A DNA stretch of 64,000 nt from Echiichthys vipera (GCA_963691815.1 OY829657.1:13269742-13333741), one strand, 5' to 3'; numbered from the stretch's first letter, positions 1 to 11,900 are shown. Numbers and translations are program-made. Notes: a model not told the origin generated them from the sequence alone.

Positions 1-342
1 TTTTAGAAGAAGAATTAACAAGTTCTTCCTCTTACAAATGAAAAGTTGAATTCATAAGGAACAAAACACATGTTTGGTTCAGTGAACTCAGGGGCTTTGC
101 AGTTGCAGCCTTTTTTGGTCAGGTGTGACCGGTAGCCTGTGTTGGCTAATGTTACCTCATATTTAGGTAAATATTGATGTTTAGTGCACATTGCTGAAGT
201 CACTGTACTGACTTTTCCCCAAAGCGATTTCACTTTATGACTCTTCTCCTCTTGTGCTACTGTTACATTAGTTTAGCGTTTTAGCTAAAATGTTTATCTT
301 AAACTTCTCTCACACCTCTGTCTCCCCTCCACACCTGTGTAG

Positions 343-370
343 GTTCGGGGCGAACTCTCCGGGAGACAGT
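343..370 (+). promoter_or_regulatory. selenon: Probable 3' part of the selenocysteine redefinition element (SRE) of selenon
   Basis: Vertebrate SELENON mRNAs carry a stem-loop just 3' of the Sec UGA that boosts recoding. Here the sequence 3' of the (off-window) UGA begins at the exon start. It can form a perfect 5-bp hairpin, GTTCG (343-347) with CGAAC (351-355) around a GGG loop. A second small hairpin pairs TCTC (356-359) with GAGA (363-366). Which fold is used is not known. The exon junction lies one base after the UGA, so UGA and SRE come together only after splicing. Confidence 0.5.
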
Positions 371-1290
371 CCTGGAAAGTTCGCCCGTTCTGGCCCTGCT
401 CAACCAGAGCTTCATCAGCAGCTGGTCTCTGGTCAGAGAGCTGGAGAACCTGCAGGTGAGCAGTCAACGCAGTGCCCCACCCCAAGAAATGCAGATTAAA
501 CGACTTAAAAAAACAGTTTTATACTCCATTTACATGTTGTAATGTTCTTCTCTTTAACAGGCCGATGAGCAGAATCCTGTGTTGAGCGAAAAGGCCCGAT
601 TACATCTAGAGAATTACAACTTCCCTGTTGAGATGATGGTGGCACTGCCCAATGGAACTATTGTAAATATTTTACTCTTTTATCAGCCTGTAATTTATGA
701 AACATTCAGGACCCCGTTATAATCAAATCACGTGTAGAAGCACTATCAGTTTTCAGTCACTTAATTTGCTTACTTGAAGGTATTTTATGTACTTTCATGA
801 CGTGATATTTGTTGACGTTCACAATTCAGTTAAAAGAGGGAAAACCTTTACTGTTGTCACATTTCCCTATCAACATTGGTATGGAAGTAAAGTCAAGACT
901 AAAGGCTTTCGTCTAGTTTAGTTTAGTTTATTTCGGTCAGTTGTAATTTATAGGATTTGGGACACTGGTAATAAACAACAAATAAACATTATGTGAATGC
1001 CTTCCTTGCATTAAAACACAAAAGATATACAATAAACAAAACAGGAGCAAAAACGGTGTAGGCTGAAGCCTTACAGTAGCTTTTTACACATGCCCTTTTC
1101 TATCTCCTGTGTATGGCTTTAGGTGCACCACATCAATGCCAACTTCTTCCTGGACCAGACGGCCATGAAACCAGAGGAGGAAGGAACAACTTTCAGCTTC
1201 TCTGGTGGGTTTGAGGACCCCTCCACATCCACTTACATCAGCTTCCTCAAGGAGGGGTTGGAGAAAGCCAAGGAGTACCTGGCACAGTAA
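343..1290 (+). CDS. selenon: Selenoprotein N, C-terminal three exons (partial, 5' end outside window)
   Basis: SELENON is an ER-membrane selenoprotein linked to redox control of calcium handling in muscle. Three exons are visible: 343-455, 561-662 and 1123-1290 (TAA at 1288-1290). They encode about 126 residues with uninterrupted phase. The first exon starts with GT, completing a Gly codon split G|GT, then reads SGRTLRETVLESSPVLALLN. The human protein has SCU-GSGRTLRETVLESSP at this place, so the Sec UGA ends the preceding exon, which is outside the window. The second exon ends NFPVEMMVALPNGTI and the third starts VHHINANFFLDQT and contains FEDPSTSTYISFLKEGL, all diagnostic of the SELENON C-terminus. 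Acceptors end ..GTAG, ..ACAG and ..TTAG; donors are GTGAG and GTAAAT. It converges with the TLDc gene on the other strand. Confidence 0.93.
663..1122 (+). other. selenon intron with a possible retroelement tail
   Basis: This 460-bp intron separates the last two selenon coding exons. Its right half (about 905-1085) is AT-rich, with GTTTA-type repeats and the string GTAGGCTGAAGCC. That string resembles 3' ends of non-LTR retroelements seen in fish. The family call is from memory and weak. No coding sequence is visible. Confidence 0.35.
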
Positions 1291-1776
1291 TTTGTGTGTG
1301 TGATAAAGCCCGAGAGACTAAACAGGAGGAAATGAGCATCATTCCTCTGGGAACCGATCCAAGATAAAGAAAAGCCTCCAACGATTATGTAGAGACTCGT
1401 CAGTGTTGGCTGCTGAAAAACTTTTTTGCCTTCTGTCCTTTTTGTTACTATTTATTTCGGCGTCTCTCCTGATCAAATTTTTTTATATAGAGTATTTGTA
1501 TTGTGACAAACAGCACAGGGAACTAGTGTTTCTCAAACCTAATGTTACTGTTACTGTCAACATATATTTTAATGAGACACAAAGCAGATCGGCTCTATCG
1601 GCCTGTAACCGCTGATTAAAGTGTATATAAAACATAGACAGAGGCCCATCATAAAACACAGAAATTTCCTATTTCTTCTTTTATATCCTGATGTTCAATA
1701 TTTAAAGACTCAGTGTGTTTTCCTGCTGTTGACCGGACCCAGAGACAGGGATTGGCAGCTGTTGCCTTTAGTCGTG

Positions 1777-1849
1777 TTTCAGCAGTTTGTGAAGACGTTG
1801 CCTGAAAGCCTGCTCCAGGCCGGGCGACGCCTGATGTTATTTGCTGAGG
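1777..1849 (+). promoter_or_regulatory. selenon: SECIS element (form 2 type) in the selenon 3'UTR
   Basis: This RNA fold recruits SBP2 and eEFSec so that UGA is read as Sec. All expected parts are present about 490 nt after the stop. Helix I pairs TTTCAGCA (1777-1784) with TGCTGAGG (1842-1849), 8 bp including two G-U pairs. The non-Watson-Crick quartet is 5' TGAA (1790-1793, preceded by G) with 3' TGAT (1832-1835), giving U.U, G.A, A.G and A-U. Helix II pairs GACGTTGCC (1794-1802) with GGCGACGCC (1823-1831), 8 of 9 positions. The AA motif lies in TGAAA (1803-1807). An apical mini-stem pairs GCCTG (1808-1812) with CAGGC (1816-1820) around CTC, the hallmark of form 2. The base before the quartet is G rather than the commoner A. 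Confidence 0.87.
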
Positions 1850-2549
1850 CTGCTGGAGGGAACACCCCTCTCTGACTCAGGGGAAAAATGCAGCAGGAAA
1901 ATTTCAACCGGGGCTGTGGCACATACAATTATTAATTCACTTGTAGTTTTGAGTTTGGAACCAAATGTTTAATCCTTTGCAGATTTTCGTTTTTTGAGGG
2001 TAGACGTGACCACACCAAAGAACGTTGTTTTTTTTAAATATGTAAAGGAACTGTCTGGCAGCTAGAACAGCGGTCGACGTTCATGTTTATGTAACTCAAT
2101 GGAACCAAATGGTCATATGTTTGATTGTTGGACGGAGAGGCACATAATACAGTGTACCGTAGGCTCCAGTCAAAACCTGGTCGAAACAATGTACTTTAGC
2201 TAGACAAGAGAAAATATGACAATCTGGACTTACCATTAGATATTTTCTACACAAAAATGAAATTTATTTTTAATTTTCCTTTTCCAGTCCTGCAACAATG
2301 TTTACTCTTCAGGTTCTAGTTTCTGATTTTCCTGTGAAACAGGCGAACGCAGGGATCAAGAAAACTAGATTTAATTTGTAACAGTGAACAATAACGAGAG
2401 TAAAATTAAGTTTGACTTTTTGAAAGCGTTGCACTTTCAAGGTCATACAAGGTCCACTCCATGTGAAACATCTGACCGACTGGAGCCTTTGGCGGGGAAA
2501 CACTGTTGTGCCGTAACTCAGCCATGCCATTTTTCCACAAAGCTGAAAT

Positions 2550-2555
2550 AATAAA
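2550..2555 (+). terminator. selenon: Candidate poly(A) signal AATAAA for selenon
   Basis: AATAAA lies about 700 nt past the SECIS and is followed by T-rich and GT-containing sequence. An earlier ATTAAA at 1615-1620 would remove the SECIS, so the distal site is the one that makes a functional selenoprotein mRNA. Confidence 0.45.
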
Positions 2556-2672
2556 AACATGTTTTTTTTTGTACAAACTGAATTGTGTGCTTTTTGTTCC
2601 TTACACACGGCACCATTTAACAATCAATCAGACAAATGTTTTAATATTCTAAATGTTCACCTTGTGCTGATT

Positions 2673-2678
2673 TTTATT
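2673..2678 (-). terminator. Candidate poly(A) signal for the TLDc gene (minus strand)
   Basis: TTTATT on the plus strand reads AATAAA on the minus strand, about 900 nt downstream of the TLDc stop codon. If used, the two convergent genes would end within about 120 bp of each other. Other minus-strand candidates exist, for example near 2261, so this is tentative. Confidence 0.3.
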
Positions 2679-3580
2679 ATCTAATCTACAATAGCGTACA
2701 ATGTGAGCAAAGTAGTTCAGAGTATCTCAGAGTAAGAGCATGTTACGGCATAGCTGAATGGGGACAAAATAGCATTAATTTAAAGCTTTTTCTGTCTGTA
2801 TTTACAGTTCAAACCACAGTGGTGTATGAGTTAGCACGTGAAACAAAAAAGAGTTCAGAATAGCCATGAATGAAACTCTAGGATCGATTGCAAATACAGA
2901 TATTCTTCAATGGAGAAGCTTTTAAACATGATTATTTCCAGTATTAATTTATGCTGTCAACGACACTGACTGATAAAAACCCATAAACATGATCAGAAAT
3001 AGATAAAAGGAGCTCGTATTGGCAAGGCTGTGTGCGTGTAGTTTGATTTACAAGAGAGAAATCTATTCATAAGAAGACTAATGTGTGTTTCAAACTCCCA
3101 GCATTAACTGAACACGACTAGATGAAAGCAGGGACATGCATTACCTTTAAAGACAGGTGTACCATCATGTTCACATGATAAAATGATGAGATATTATGAA
3201 GTTACCGATTCACATTAAGAAGAAAGTGCAGTCTCTGAGACTTGTAACCCACTCCATTCGAAAACGAGGACTGAAAAGAATCCAGTTCAGCTTTACTCAG
3301 TTCACAGTTTTGGCTGCCAAACCCACAGGAATGAGTCAACCACGAAACAGTCCGTCATTAAACCCCCACTCCAGGACATCGAGCTGCCTTGTTCAGTTCA
3401 TTTCAGTTCACTAAAATCCATAGCACTTAATCACACGGATAAATCCAGTAGTTTGTGGTAGATTTTTTTTTACCATGAAATGAACAAATGGCTGTAATTG
3501 TTTTTTGCTCAGTCATAAATGCTCAATAAAGCTGATTAGTGGGAGCGAGGCGAGTCGAGTCGAGGAACTCAGCGGCCTCT

Positions 3581-6288
3581 TCAGGTGAATGTCCACACCT
3601 CCAGCTCCATGATTCGAAAGTCATCGGTTTCTGCGAGGCAGCAGTTGTTGAAAGTGTAGCAGGGGCTGCTGCGGCCCAAGTACAGATTCTCATCCACCCA
3701 CAGACCAAAGTGACCGCTGCAGAAATGAGACAAAAGAGCAGGGAAAAGAAATTACCCCTAAATTGCCCCTCTCTTTTTTCACATATGCTGAATTAATTCC
3801 AGACGGACACAAAGACAGACACAATGTGGTAAAAACGCCTTACCTGCCTCCACCGATAGCAAAGGAGTCCAAGTCTCCTTTAATAAAGAAAGAGTTCTCT
3901 CCAGTCCATCTGAAGCACTGCAGAAAAAAGCCAATCGTTTTAAAGGTCCCATATGCTAATTTTAAGGTTCATGCTTATATTTTGTGTCTCTACGAGAACA
4001 ATGTTTACATGCTTTAATGTTCAAAAAACACGCTCTTTTTCTAATAATGTCTGAAACAATGCGTTTTAGCGCTTGTTGAGTTTATATAGCACCTTGACCT
4101 GCTTTGTAATAAATAAGAAAATGCTGAATTTGTAGTATTTAGCGGATATTTTAAAAATTGGCTGAACTATAACACTCTGCTGGGACAGTTGTCAGGCGGC
4201 TCACCTTGAAGCGAGGGTGCAACATGAAGAGGAAAGTTTCTCCTGTGCCGTAGAACGTCTCGCTGAGCTTCAGAGGGTGAGAGAGGAAGGCCCCAAATAC
4301 CTGATGAAGGCAAGTAACAGCAACAAAACATGGTAAAAAAAAAAGACATTACATCATCTATATTTGATACTAGAGGTAAACGACAATGTGTTTTACCTCA
4401 TCCAGTGCATCCTTGATGACAATGAGTACAGGGGAGTCTGTGGCACTGAGTTTTCTGTAGAGGGACTTTAGGCTGGCGCCGTGATGGGACGTACTGTAAG
4501 CCAGCTGCCAGCTGTAGCCAACTGTCCTCGGGGGAAGCTCCTTACAGAGCTGAAAGAAGATTAAAGGAGAGGAGAAAATCTTTAATTATCAAAGATGAGG
4601 AAAGAAGGAGCATAAATATGAACAGGGTCAGATGCTGACATCTAAATCTTTGCAGCAATCAACATACTCTTCTTAAAGTGTAATTCCAATGCACCAACAA
4701 TGTAGTTAGTGAACCCACTGTCCATCCGTACCGTGCCCAAACAGGTTTCACGGGTAAAGTCTAGTTCGTTTGACCAGTGTGAGTGCCTAGCTGAGGCACG
4801 CTTGCCGGCCACGGACTGTTTGGGAGAGTTGGGCTTTTGTAAAGCACGTTTGCACATGTACGAGCACGAGTGCGCGCAAGTGTACGAACACAAGGCCTAC
4901 GGCGGCTCTGACATCATTTTATGTGCGCCTGTCGCTTTGTTTACAAATCTTTCCATAGACCTTGGAGTTTTTGTGTGTCTTGTCCGACTGTTTTTGAATA
5001 TTTTCATCCGACCAAGTCTGCAGTAAACACTCCACCTCCGCATCACACCAACGTGAACATTTCGCCGCCATTGTTTTAAATGTCTGCACATGGTCCGTCC
5101 TTCTTCTTTTCTATGTCCGAACAGGTGCACATAAAATGATGTCAGAACAGCCGTAGGCCTCATGCTTGTGCTCGTACATGTGCGCACGCTCGTGCTCGTA
5201 CATGTGCAAATGTGCTTTACAAAAGCCCACCTCTCCAAAACGGGCCGTGACCGATAAGCGTAACGCTCCTAGGCGCGGTACGGTTGCACTCACACTGGTC
5301 AAACGAACTAGACTTTAGCCGTGAAACGTGCTTGGGCACGGTACGGATGGACAGTGTGAGTGCGCCCTTAGTGCTTAAAAATGCCTTCACCGTACTGCCC
5401 TGAGCTAATTGTGTTAGCCACATCTGGCTGTTAGCAACTCTCCCGGATTTCTCCATTAATAGTTGTTACATGAAAAAACGGTCTCAATGGCTTATTTGAT
5501 GTATATAAGTGCAGCAAAAGACCATGGGATGATTTTGCGCCGGAATTACACTTTAATTCAACTCAGTGCAGCTTTAGCACAAGTTTTTACCAATGGAAAA
5601 CTAAACTGAACCAATTGACAGAACTTCAGTAGTTTGCTAATTATATGTACAGACTGAAGTGTGTATAAGTGTGTTAAAGTCATGCAAAGTTAACTTTATT
5701 TATATAGAACATCACATACAGGAAAAAAGTAAGAAACATAAAAAAAGGTTGACATATCTGATTGACACTCGCAGGCCTCACTCGTGGTTTCTGACAAAAC
5801 AGTGTCAAAAATAAGCTTATTTTAAACCATAAATTAATCATCACATATATTATGCCATTTAAATATGCCTAGAATGTTAAAGAAACTGGGGACTTCATAA
5901 AACAACACAACGATGCCTTACCTTACTTCTATCTCTTAACTGCATAACTAAAACTATTTCTGAAATACATATATTCCCCATGAATGCATACATAAAGAAA
6001 ACAAAAGTCATATCTACATTTAAAATGTATAAATTATATAATAATAATTACATCAGTCCAATTGAAATTGACTGTTTTATTTTATTTGATATTAATATTT
6101 AAGAAAATAAGAGAAATATCACAAATGTTCATATATGTATTCCATATGTTTTGATGGTGATTTAAAAAACAACAACACCATTTTGAAATGAGCTAACAGT
6201 TACTAAGACACAAACTTAGTGATGGATTTACAAAGAGCGGGTGCATTTTTGTATGGAGTTTGTCTGTAACTTTACAATGCGTGTGTTT

Positions 6289-6367
<79 letters not shown>

Positions 6368-8833
6368 TGTGTGTGCGTGTGCGTGTGCGTGTGCGTGTGC
6401 GTGTGTCACCCACCTCTCTGACATGTGAAGCTTCTAAGATGCGGCTCTTCTCTACGATGTGATTGAGTCCGTCGGGGTCACTGTTGATGACCAGGGTTGG
6501 CTTATCCAAATTCTCTTCCATCAACACCATCTGCAACACAACACTGATAAATCAAAAACAAAGAAAACCAGTTTGTTCTAGAACATCCAGAGCCACGGTG
6601 ACTCATTTCAACATTTCAGTCCGTAGTAACGCTGACCTTGAAGCGAGTGCGTTCACAAAACTAACACTCCTGTTCATTTCCATGTTCATTTGCACAAATG
6701 TCCAAGTAACAAAAATCTCTCCTGTGAGACTGAAATGAGCCCACTCGATTTCCAGTTCAACAGGCTTTATTGGTGTGACATTTGACATGTTTTGCCAGAG
6801 CACAATGACCATTATAAAAGACTCACCTCCCAGTCGTCCCCTGAGCTGCGGTGTCTCTGGAACACCTCCTCGTCCTCCTCCTCCCCCTCTTCTTCCTCTT
6901 TGTCGTCGATGAGTACAAATTCCTCTTCGTCGCGGTCCGCCTCCCCCTCGTCCTCCCCTCCCTCAAGTACACACAAGTCTGGTCGACACTGTGTAAGGTA
7001 GGCATACAGCTCGTCCGAGCTGCAAGGCAAAGCAGTTCCTCAGATATGTGGAAAAGGCAAACAACACCAGCAGCTGCGTCAACACGGCTGGAAGAGACAT
7101 TAGCTGGAGGAGCGTTTGAATTTGCTTTTTTTCAAACATTTTAACATTATTGAGGTGGAGGTTTCAGATAAGCTCACTGGGTATTCCGACCCTCCCTGCA
7201 CTGCATATTATTTGTTGTCTTTGCCATTTTGTATATTTCAATTGTGCAAAAATAAAAAACACAGTGTGGAAATCATGCTTTTAATGTACCTTCATGAATA
7301 TATTTTCAAATTAATAATTGTCCTTTAACTGAGGTAGAGTTTTTCATGATGTGTTGTACTCGACAGCTTTTACTTAGGTAAAAGTAGCAATAACAAACTA
7401 CAAAAAGACTCCATTTTATTAAAAAAAGGTAAATTAAAAAGTATTGGATTCAAAATTTACTAAAAGTACTGTATGAAAAGTACTGAATGGACACTGTCAG
7501 TGTCATATTATTATAAATGACACATCAACATGTAAGCAGTCATTCAATGTTGTAGCTGGTCGAGTTAGAGATCAACTGCTTCATATTGTCAGGTAGTTTC
7601 ATTCATAAAAATTCATATTTTTATTGTAAATTTATAACATGTTTTGTAGATGAGAACTTATTCTAAAAGGTATCTATTAAAAGGTATCTATTAAACGTAG
7701 CTGTGAGTTAAATGTACAGAAGTTCACAGTACAATATTTCCCTCTGAAAACCTAAATTACCAATTGGATTTGTGAGGTGTGAATTTCGTTGGTATTTAAG
7801 GAGTGTGGAGAGTCTGATAAAGTGTTTTACGATACGAGAGGTCTCTCAGTCATGGTTGCAAACATGGGGGAAATCTTCATATACAAATACAAATATATAA
7901 CAACAAATTATTTACAATCATTTAAGATTCAGATGAGAAACTGATAAAACTTTTTATAAAAAATGACCAATGTTCAAAGTTGCTGCTGTGGGAAATATTC
8001 TGCCACAAAAGCATCAGCAGGTCGCCTCCTCAACAGTCTGACGTTGAGTAGCCTCAGCTCTCCGCACTCTTGTGAGTCCTGCTACAGCGTTCCTAAATCT
8101 ATGGAGAACCCTTAAATCTCTGGTAGATTAGTTACTGTACCTCTCTTGTGAAAGGGCAAGCCAAGCATCCCTTCTGGGTAACGTTTTGGCTGACCCCACC
8201 TGAACGCCTCCTGCGCCCTTTCTTTTTCCTGCAGACGGCTGAACCCGCAGCCGCACAAACATCAGACCCCCTGCTGATGACCTCCGAGTCACTGAGAGCA
8301 AACGGAGAACTTGGGTTAACTCGTGGGAAGAAAAATGAAAAACAATCCAACAATTATCCATCTTTCACATCAGATCATAATTCGCATCCATACCTGCATT
8401 CTGACTTTTTACAGAGCCCATCCCTGTTTCATCAGTGTGCAGCAGCTGCGTCTTCGCTCTGCTCGCCGCCTCTTGACCTCCACAGCAGAAGGTGGCAGCA
8501 CTGCTCAGGACAGCAACTCCCAGGCCGCCTGCAGACTCCTCTGACAGCACCTCCAGAGGGCTACTTTCAAGCTCCACCTCGGCCTCCGCCATGTCTCTGC
8601 TCTCTGCCTCCTCCTCATCCTCCTCCTCCCCAGAAACCTCTTTGGTTAAGCTCAGAGCAAGACTGGACAAATCTGATGGAGCCCCAGACACCAGACCCGG
8701 CACCGATTCACCCTTTGGGTTTGGGAGGCCGCCTGCTCGGCTTTTGGCAGTTTTCAACTTCTGGAAAATGTTCTTTCCTTTTCTCCTAATAAGAAATGAA
8801 AAAAGAGAAAAGATTTACTTTTCATGTAATCTG

Positions 8834-8920
<87 letters not shown>

Positions 8921-11900
8921 TTCAGAAACAGTGAATCATTGCTGACCTCTGCTGGGACGTGTTGAAGTGAACATGTGAGATGTCAGAGAAGAAGGACACA
9001 GACGCCAGATTGTCAACAGAGCACGACAGGAGGTATTCCTCACAGCCGTGCTCCTTCACCAGAGCATGTGTCTTACACGGGTCAAAGAAGATCTTTTTAG
9101 ACGTCACCAACAGGATGCCTGAAACCACACCCTAACAGGGACGCAAAGTGCTGATGTTAGCCTACGGATATCCACCGGGGTTGAAGAAACTAGGCGAAAA
9201 AGGCTGTTCTCACCCACCTTGCGGTCAGTGATGTGGCGGCAGAACAGTTTGAGGTACCGCATGGCCTCTGGTCCCTCCCCCAGACAGCACTCTGGCGGCA
9301 GAGCCAATAAGCAGAGCTGTCCATCAGGCATTGGCACCGCCTCCACATCCTGACAGCATCACATATTGTGTCAGCGTTAACAACAATACATGCCTTGTGA
9401 TGAATTGAGAGCCGAAATGATTAGTAGGCTACACATTTCATAATTGATTCAACCGTACATTTTTAAGCAAATTTCAGAATATTTATTGGTTCCAGCTTGG
9501 CAAATACTTTCTTCTTTTTTCTTCTTCTTTTTTATTATAGTAAAAGTAAAGCCAATGTATTTGGGTTTTGGGCTGTTAGTTGGACCCAACAAGCATTTTT
9601 AGTAAGTTAACTGGGGTCACCTTGACTCATTTTTACTTCAGACAATAATCTGTTTAACTTCAACAGTATCAATGTTTTATTGATTCCTAACTACCTACTA
9701 AATTACTGCAATGATGATGTAATATTATGTTACTTATTTAATCTTAACATAGAGATTCCTTTATCTGAAATGCAGTGTCAATTGTCTCTGTCATATAACC
9801 TTTCATTCAGGTTTCTTTTTCATTACCTTCCAGGAACACACTATGTTTACATGCACAAGGTCTTAACAAAGCTGTTTGGTGAACACTCTCTGAAAATATA
9901 CTTTGACCTGTTGCATCGAGAGGTCAAAATGGCATTTAACTCTCAACCACAGACAAGTATCACAGATTCTCTTACTGTATGCAGTAAAATGTCCCCTGTG
10001 ACAAATATATTATTATATATGACATTATTAACTTTATACTGATGCTTCGGATGTGTAAGCAGCATTTTATTGTTGTAGCTGGTCAAGGTGGGACTTGTTT
10101 TAAGACTGGTTCTCAACATAGGGGTTGAGTCTCTCCAAAGAGTCACAACATGAAACGAGGCATCGTCAGATAATTAACTAAGGGTAGAGAAAAAGAAAAA
10201 TCAACATTCTGCAACACAAATTTGTTTTTTGGGGATTTTTATCTTTAATTCTGTTGTGAAGTCAAGGATTCATTTGACCTCTCTTCTGTAAATTAAACCA
10301 TCTGAGGAGTTTAGAGGGGGCTAACAACTCATACACATTTAAAATGTATTTTTATGTGCTCTTCACTTCTGTAAAATAATTTAATATGAGTGCTTTCAAA
10401 ATGGCAGATGCATTAAAGGAAGTTGTTGCTTTCTTACCAGTAGCTTATCATATTCTGCCTCTGGTGAGGGGGGCTGAGGTTGAGCAGCGACTGTTTCCAA
10501 ACACTCTGGATCAGCCTCTGCCTCCTGCTTCAGTGTAGGATCAGAGTCCTGTCCTGGTCGAGACGATCCTTGACCACTGGAAGTGCTTTTCCCCTTCGGT
10601 ACAACAAGCTGCTTCAGGATGGAAGCCATTATAAGAATAGCTATGACATTGAAATAGATACAACCCTGTGACAGGAGTGACCACTTCCTCTTTTACAGGC
10701 CTGCATTTCTCCACCTCTCTTTGTTTATAGTCACATCTTGGCTCCACGTCACACATGAGGGTTGTAGATGAAGGGCTGGGGGCATATTTTTACAGCTACT
10801 ATATAGCAATGTATGGCATTAAAATGACTACTAGATATTATCATTGTGAGTTTGGGTTAAACAGGTTAAAGATGGAGCGACACACTTCCTGCAGCTGATG
10901 TCATGAGACAGACAAAAGAAATGTTTTGTTTTGCAAATCCAGTAAACAACAGCAGGCAGAAAACATCCTACCTCTCTTTTGGACACATAATCAGGGTTCC
11001 TATAGCTTAAAACAAGTTCAATTCAAGACTTTTATAGACCTTTTAATGCCACCTTGAATGATATTTAAGACCAATTGCACAATAAACAAAAATAAAAAAT
11101 ATGCATCTTGCGTGGCAGCAAATAATAAAATATTTAAAAAAAAGAAATGTGACTTATTATTTTGAGATTTGAGACTAATAACGTCAGTAAAAAAAATGTA
11201 ATATCCCACTTCCCATTCGTTAGCATTTTTAAGACCTTTAAATGTTTGATATAAGACATTTAAAAAACAATTACATTTTTGGATTAATGAGTATAATACC
11301 TTTTAAGATTTTTTTAAGGATCTGCGGGAACCGTGATAATACACCCACTTAAAACACGTCAGGCACCATCATGTTCTCACAGCTGACACTTACCCCTCTC
11401 TGGATGAGGGTAGAAGACGAGGAGCACACATTTGAAGAGAAAATAAAGGGATGGTGAGCCATTTTGCCCTCTTCTGCTGAGGACGTAGCGTTACCGTTGA
11501 ACTGAGATGAGATGCTGAACACCGTGTCCCCAGGAAGACCCTGAAACACCAACGTAAGCACATGTTCAGTACATTAGATTACATACTTAAAATCACACCA
11601 GATCTCAAGACGGGTTGAAACTGTGAGAGTGAAGCTTCAGCACCATGACACTGTCATCCACTGACAGATGGATCCATTGACCTAAATTAGATTACCCGCG
11701 CCTGACGGATTATGTGACCACAGAAAAACTGTGTGCATTCGTGTGGGTGGGAGCTGTGTGTGCATTTTTCTAAGCATAAACTGTCTGTCTATCACAGGCA
11801 AACAGAAATAAATCAACACTTGCTTTCATATTTAACAGCTCAGCAGCAAAAACCAAAAACTCAGCTGACAAATACCTTGGAATAAACGTCTGAATATACA

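Noticed and set aside
1..342. A selenon exon with the Sec UGA inside the window
   Set aside because: No in-frame Cys-TGA followed by a G|GT donor is visible; 1-342 reads as intron ending in a pyrimidine-rich acceptor.
1327..1379. A first SECIS candidate around ATGA at 1333 with GGAGG/CCTCC flanks
   Set aside because: The outer stem pairs but no helix II or 3' quartet partner could be formed; the 1777-1849 fold satisfies every requirement.
4642..5456. Several Cys/His-rich small ORFs with words such as MYEHE and HMYEHK
   Set aside because: They lie on both strands of the inverted arms of the TTAA-flanked element and arise from its CGTACATGTGC-type repeats.
8148..8920. Plus-strand ORFs of 213 and 142 codons
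   Set aside because: They are antisense shadows of TLDc exons 8785-8394 and 8291-8141, whose minus-strand frames join in phase and match the family.
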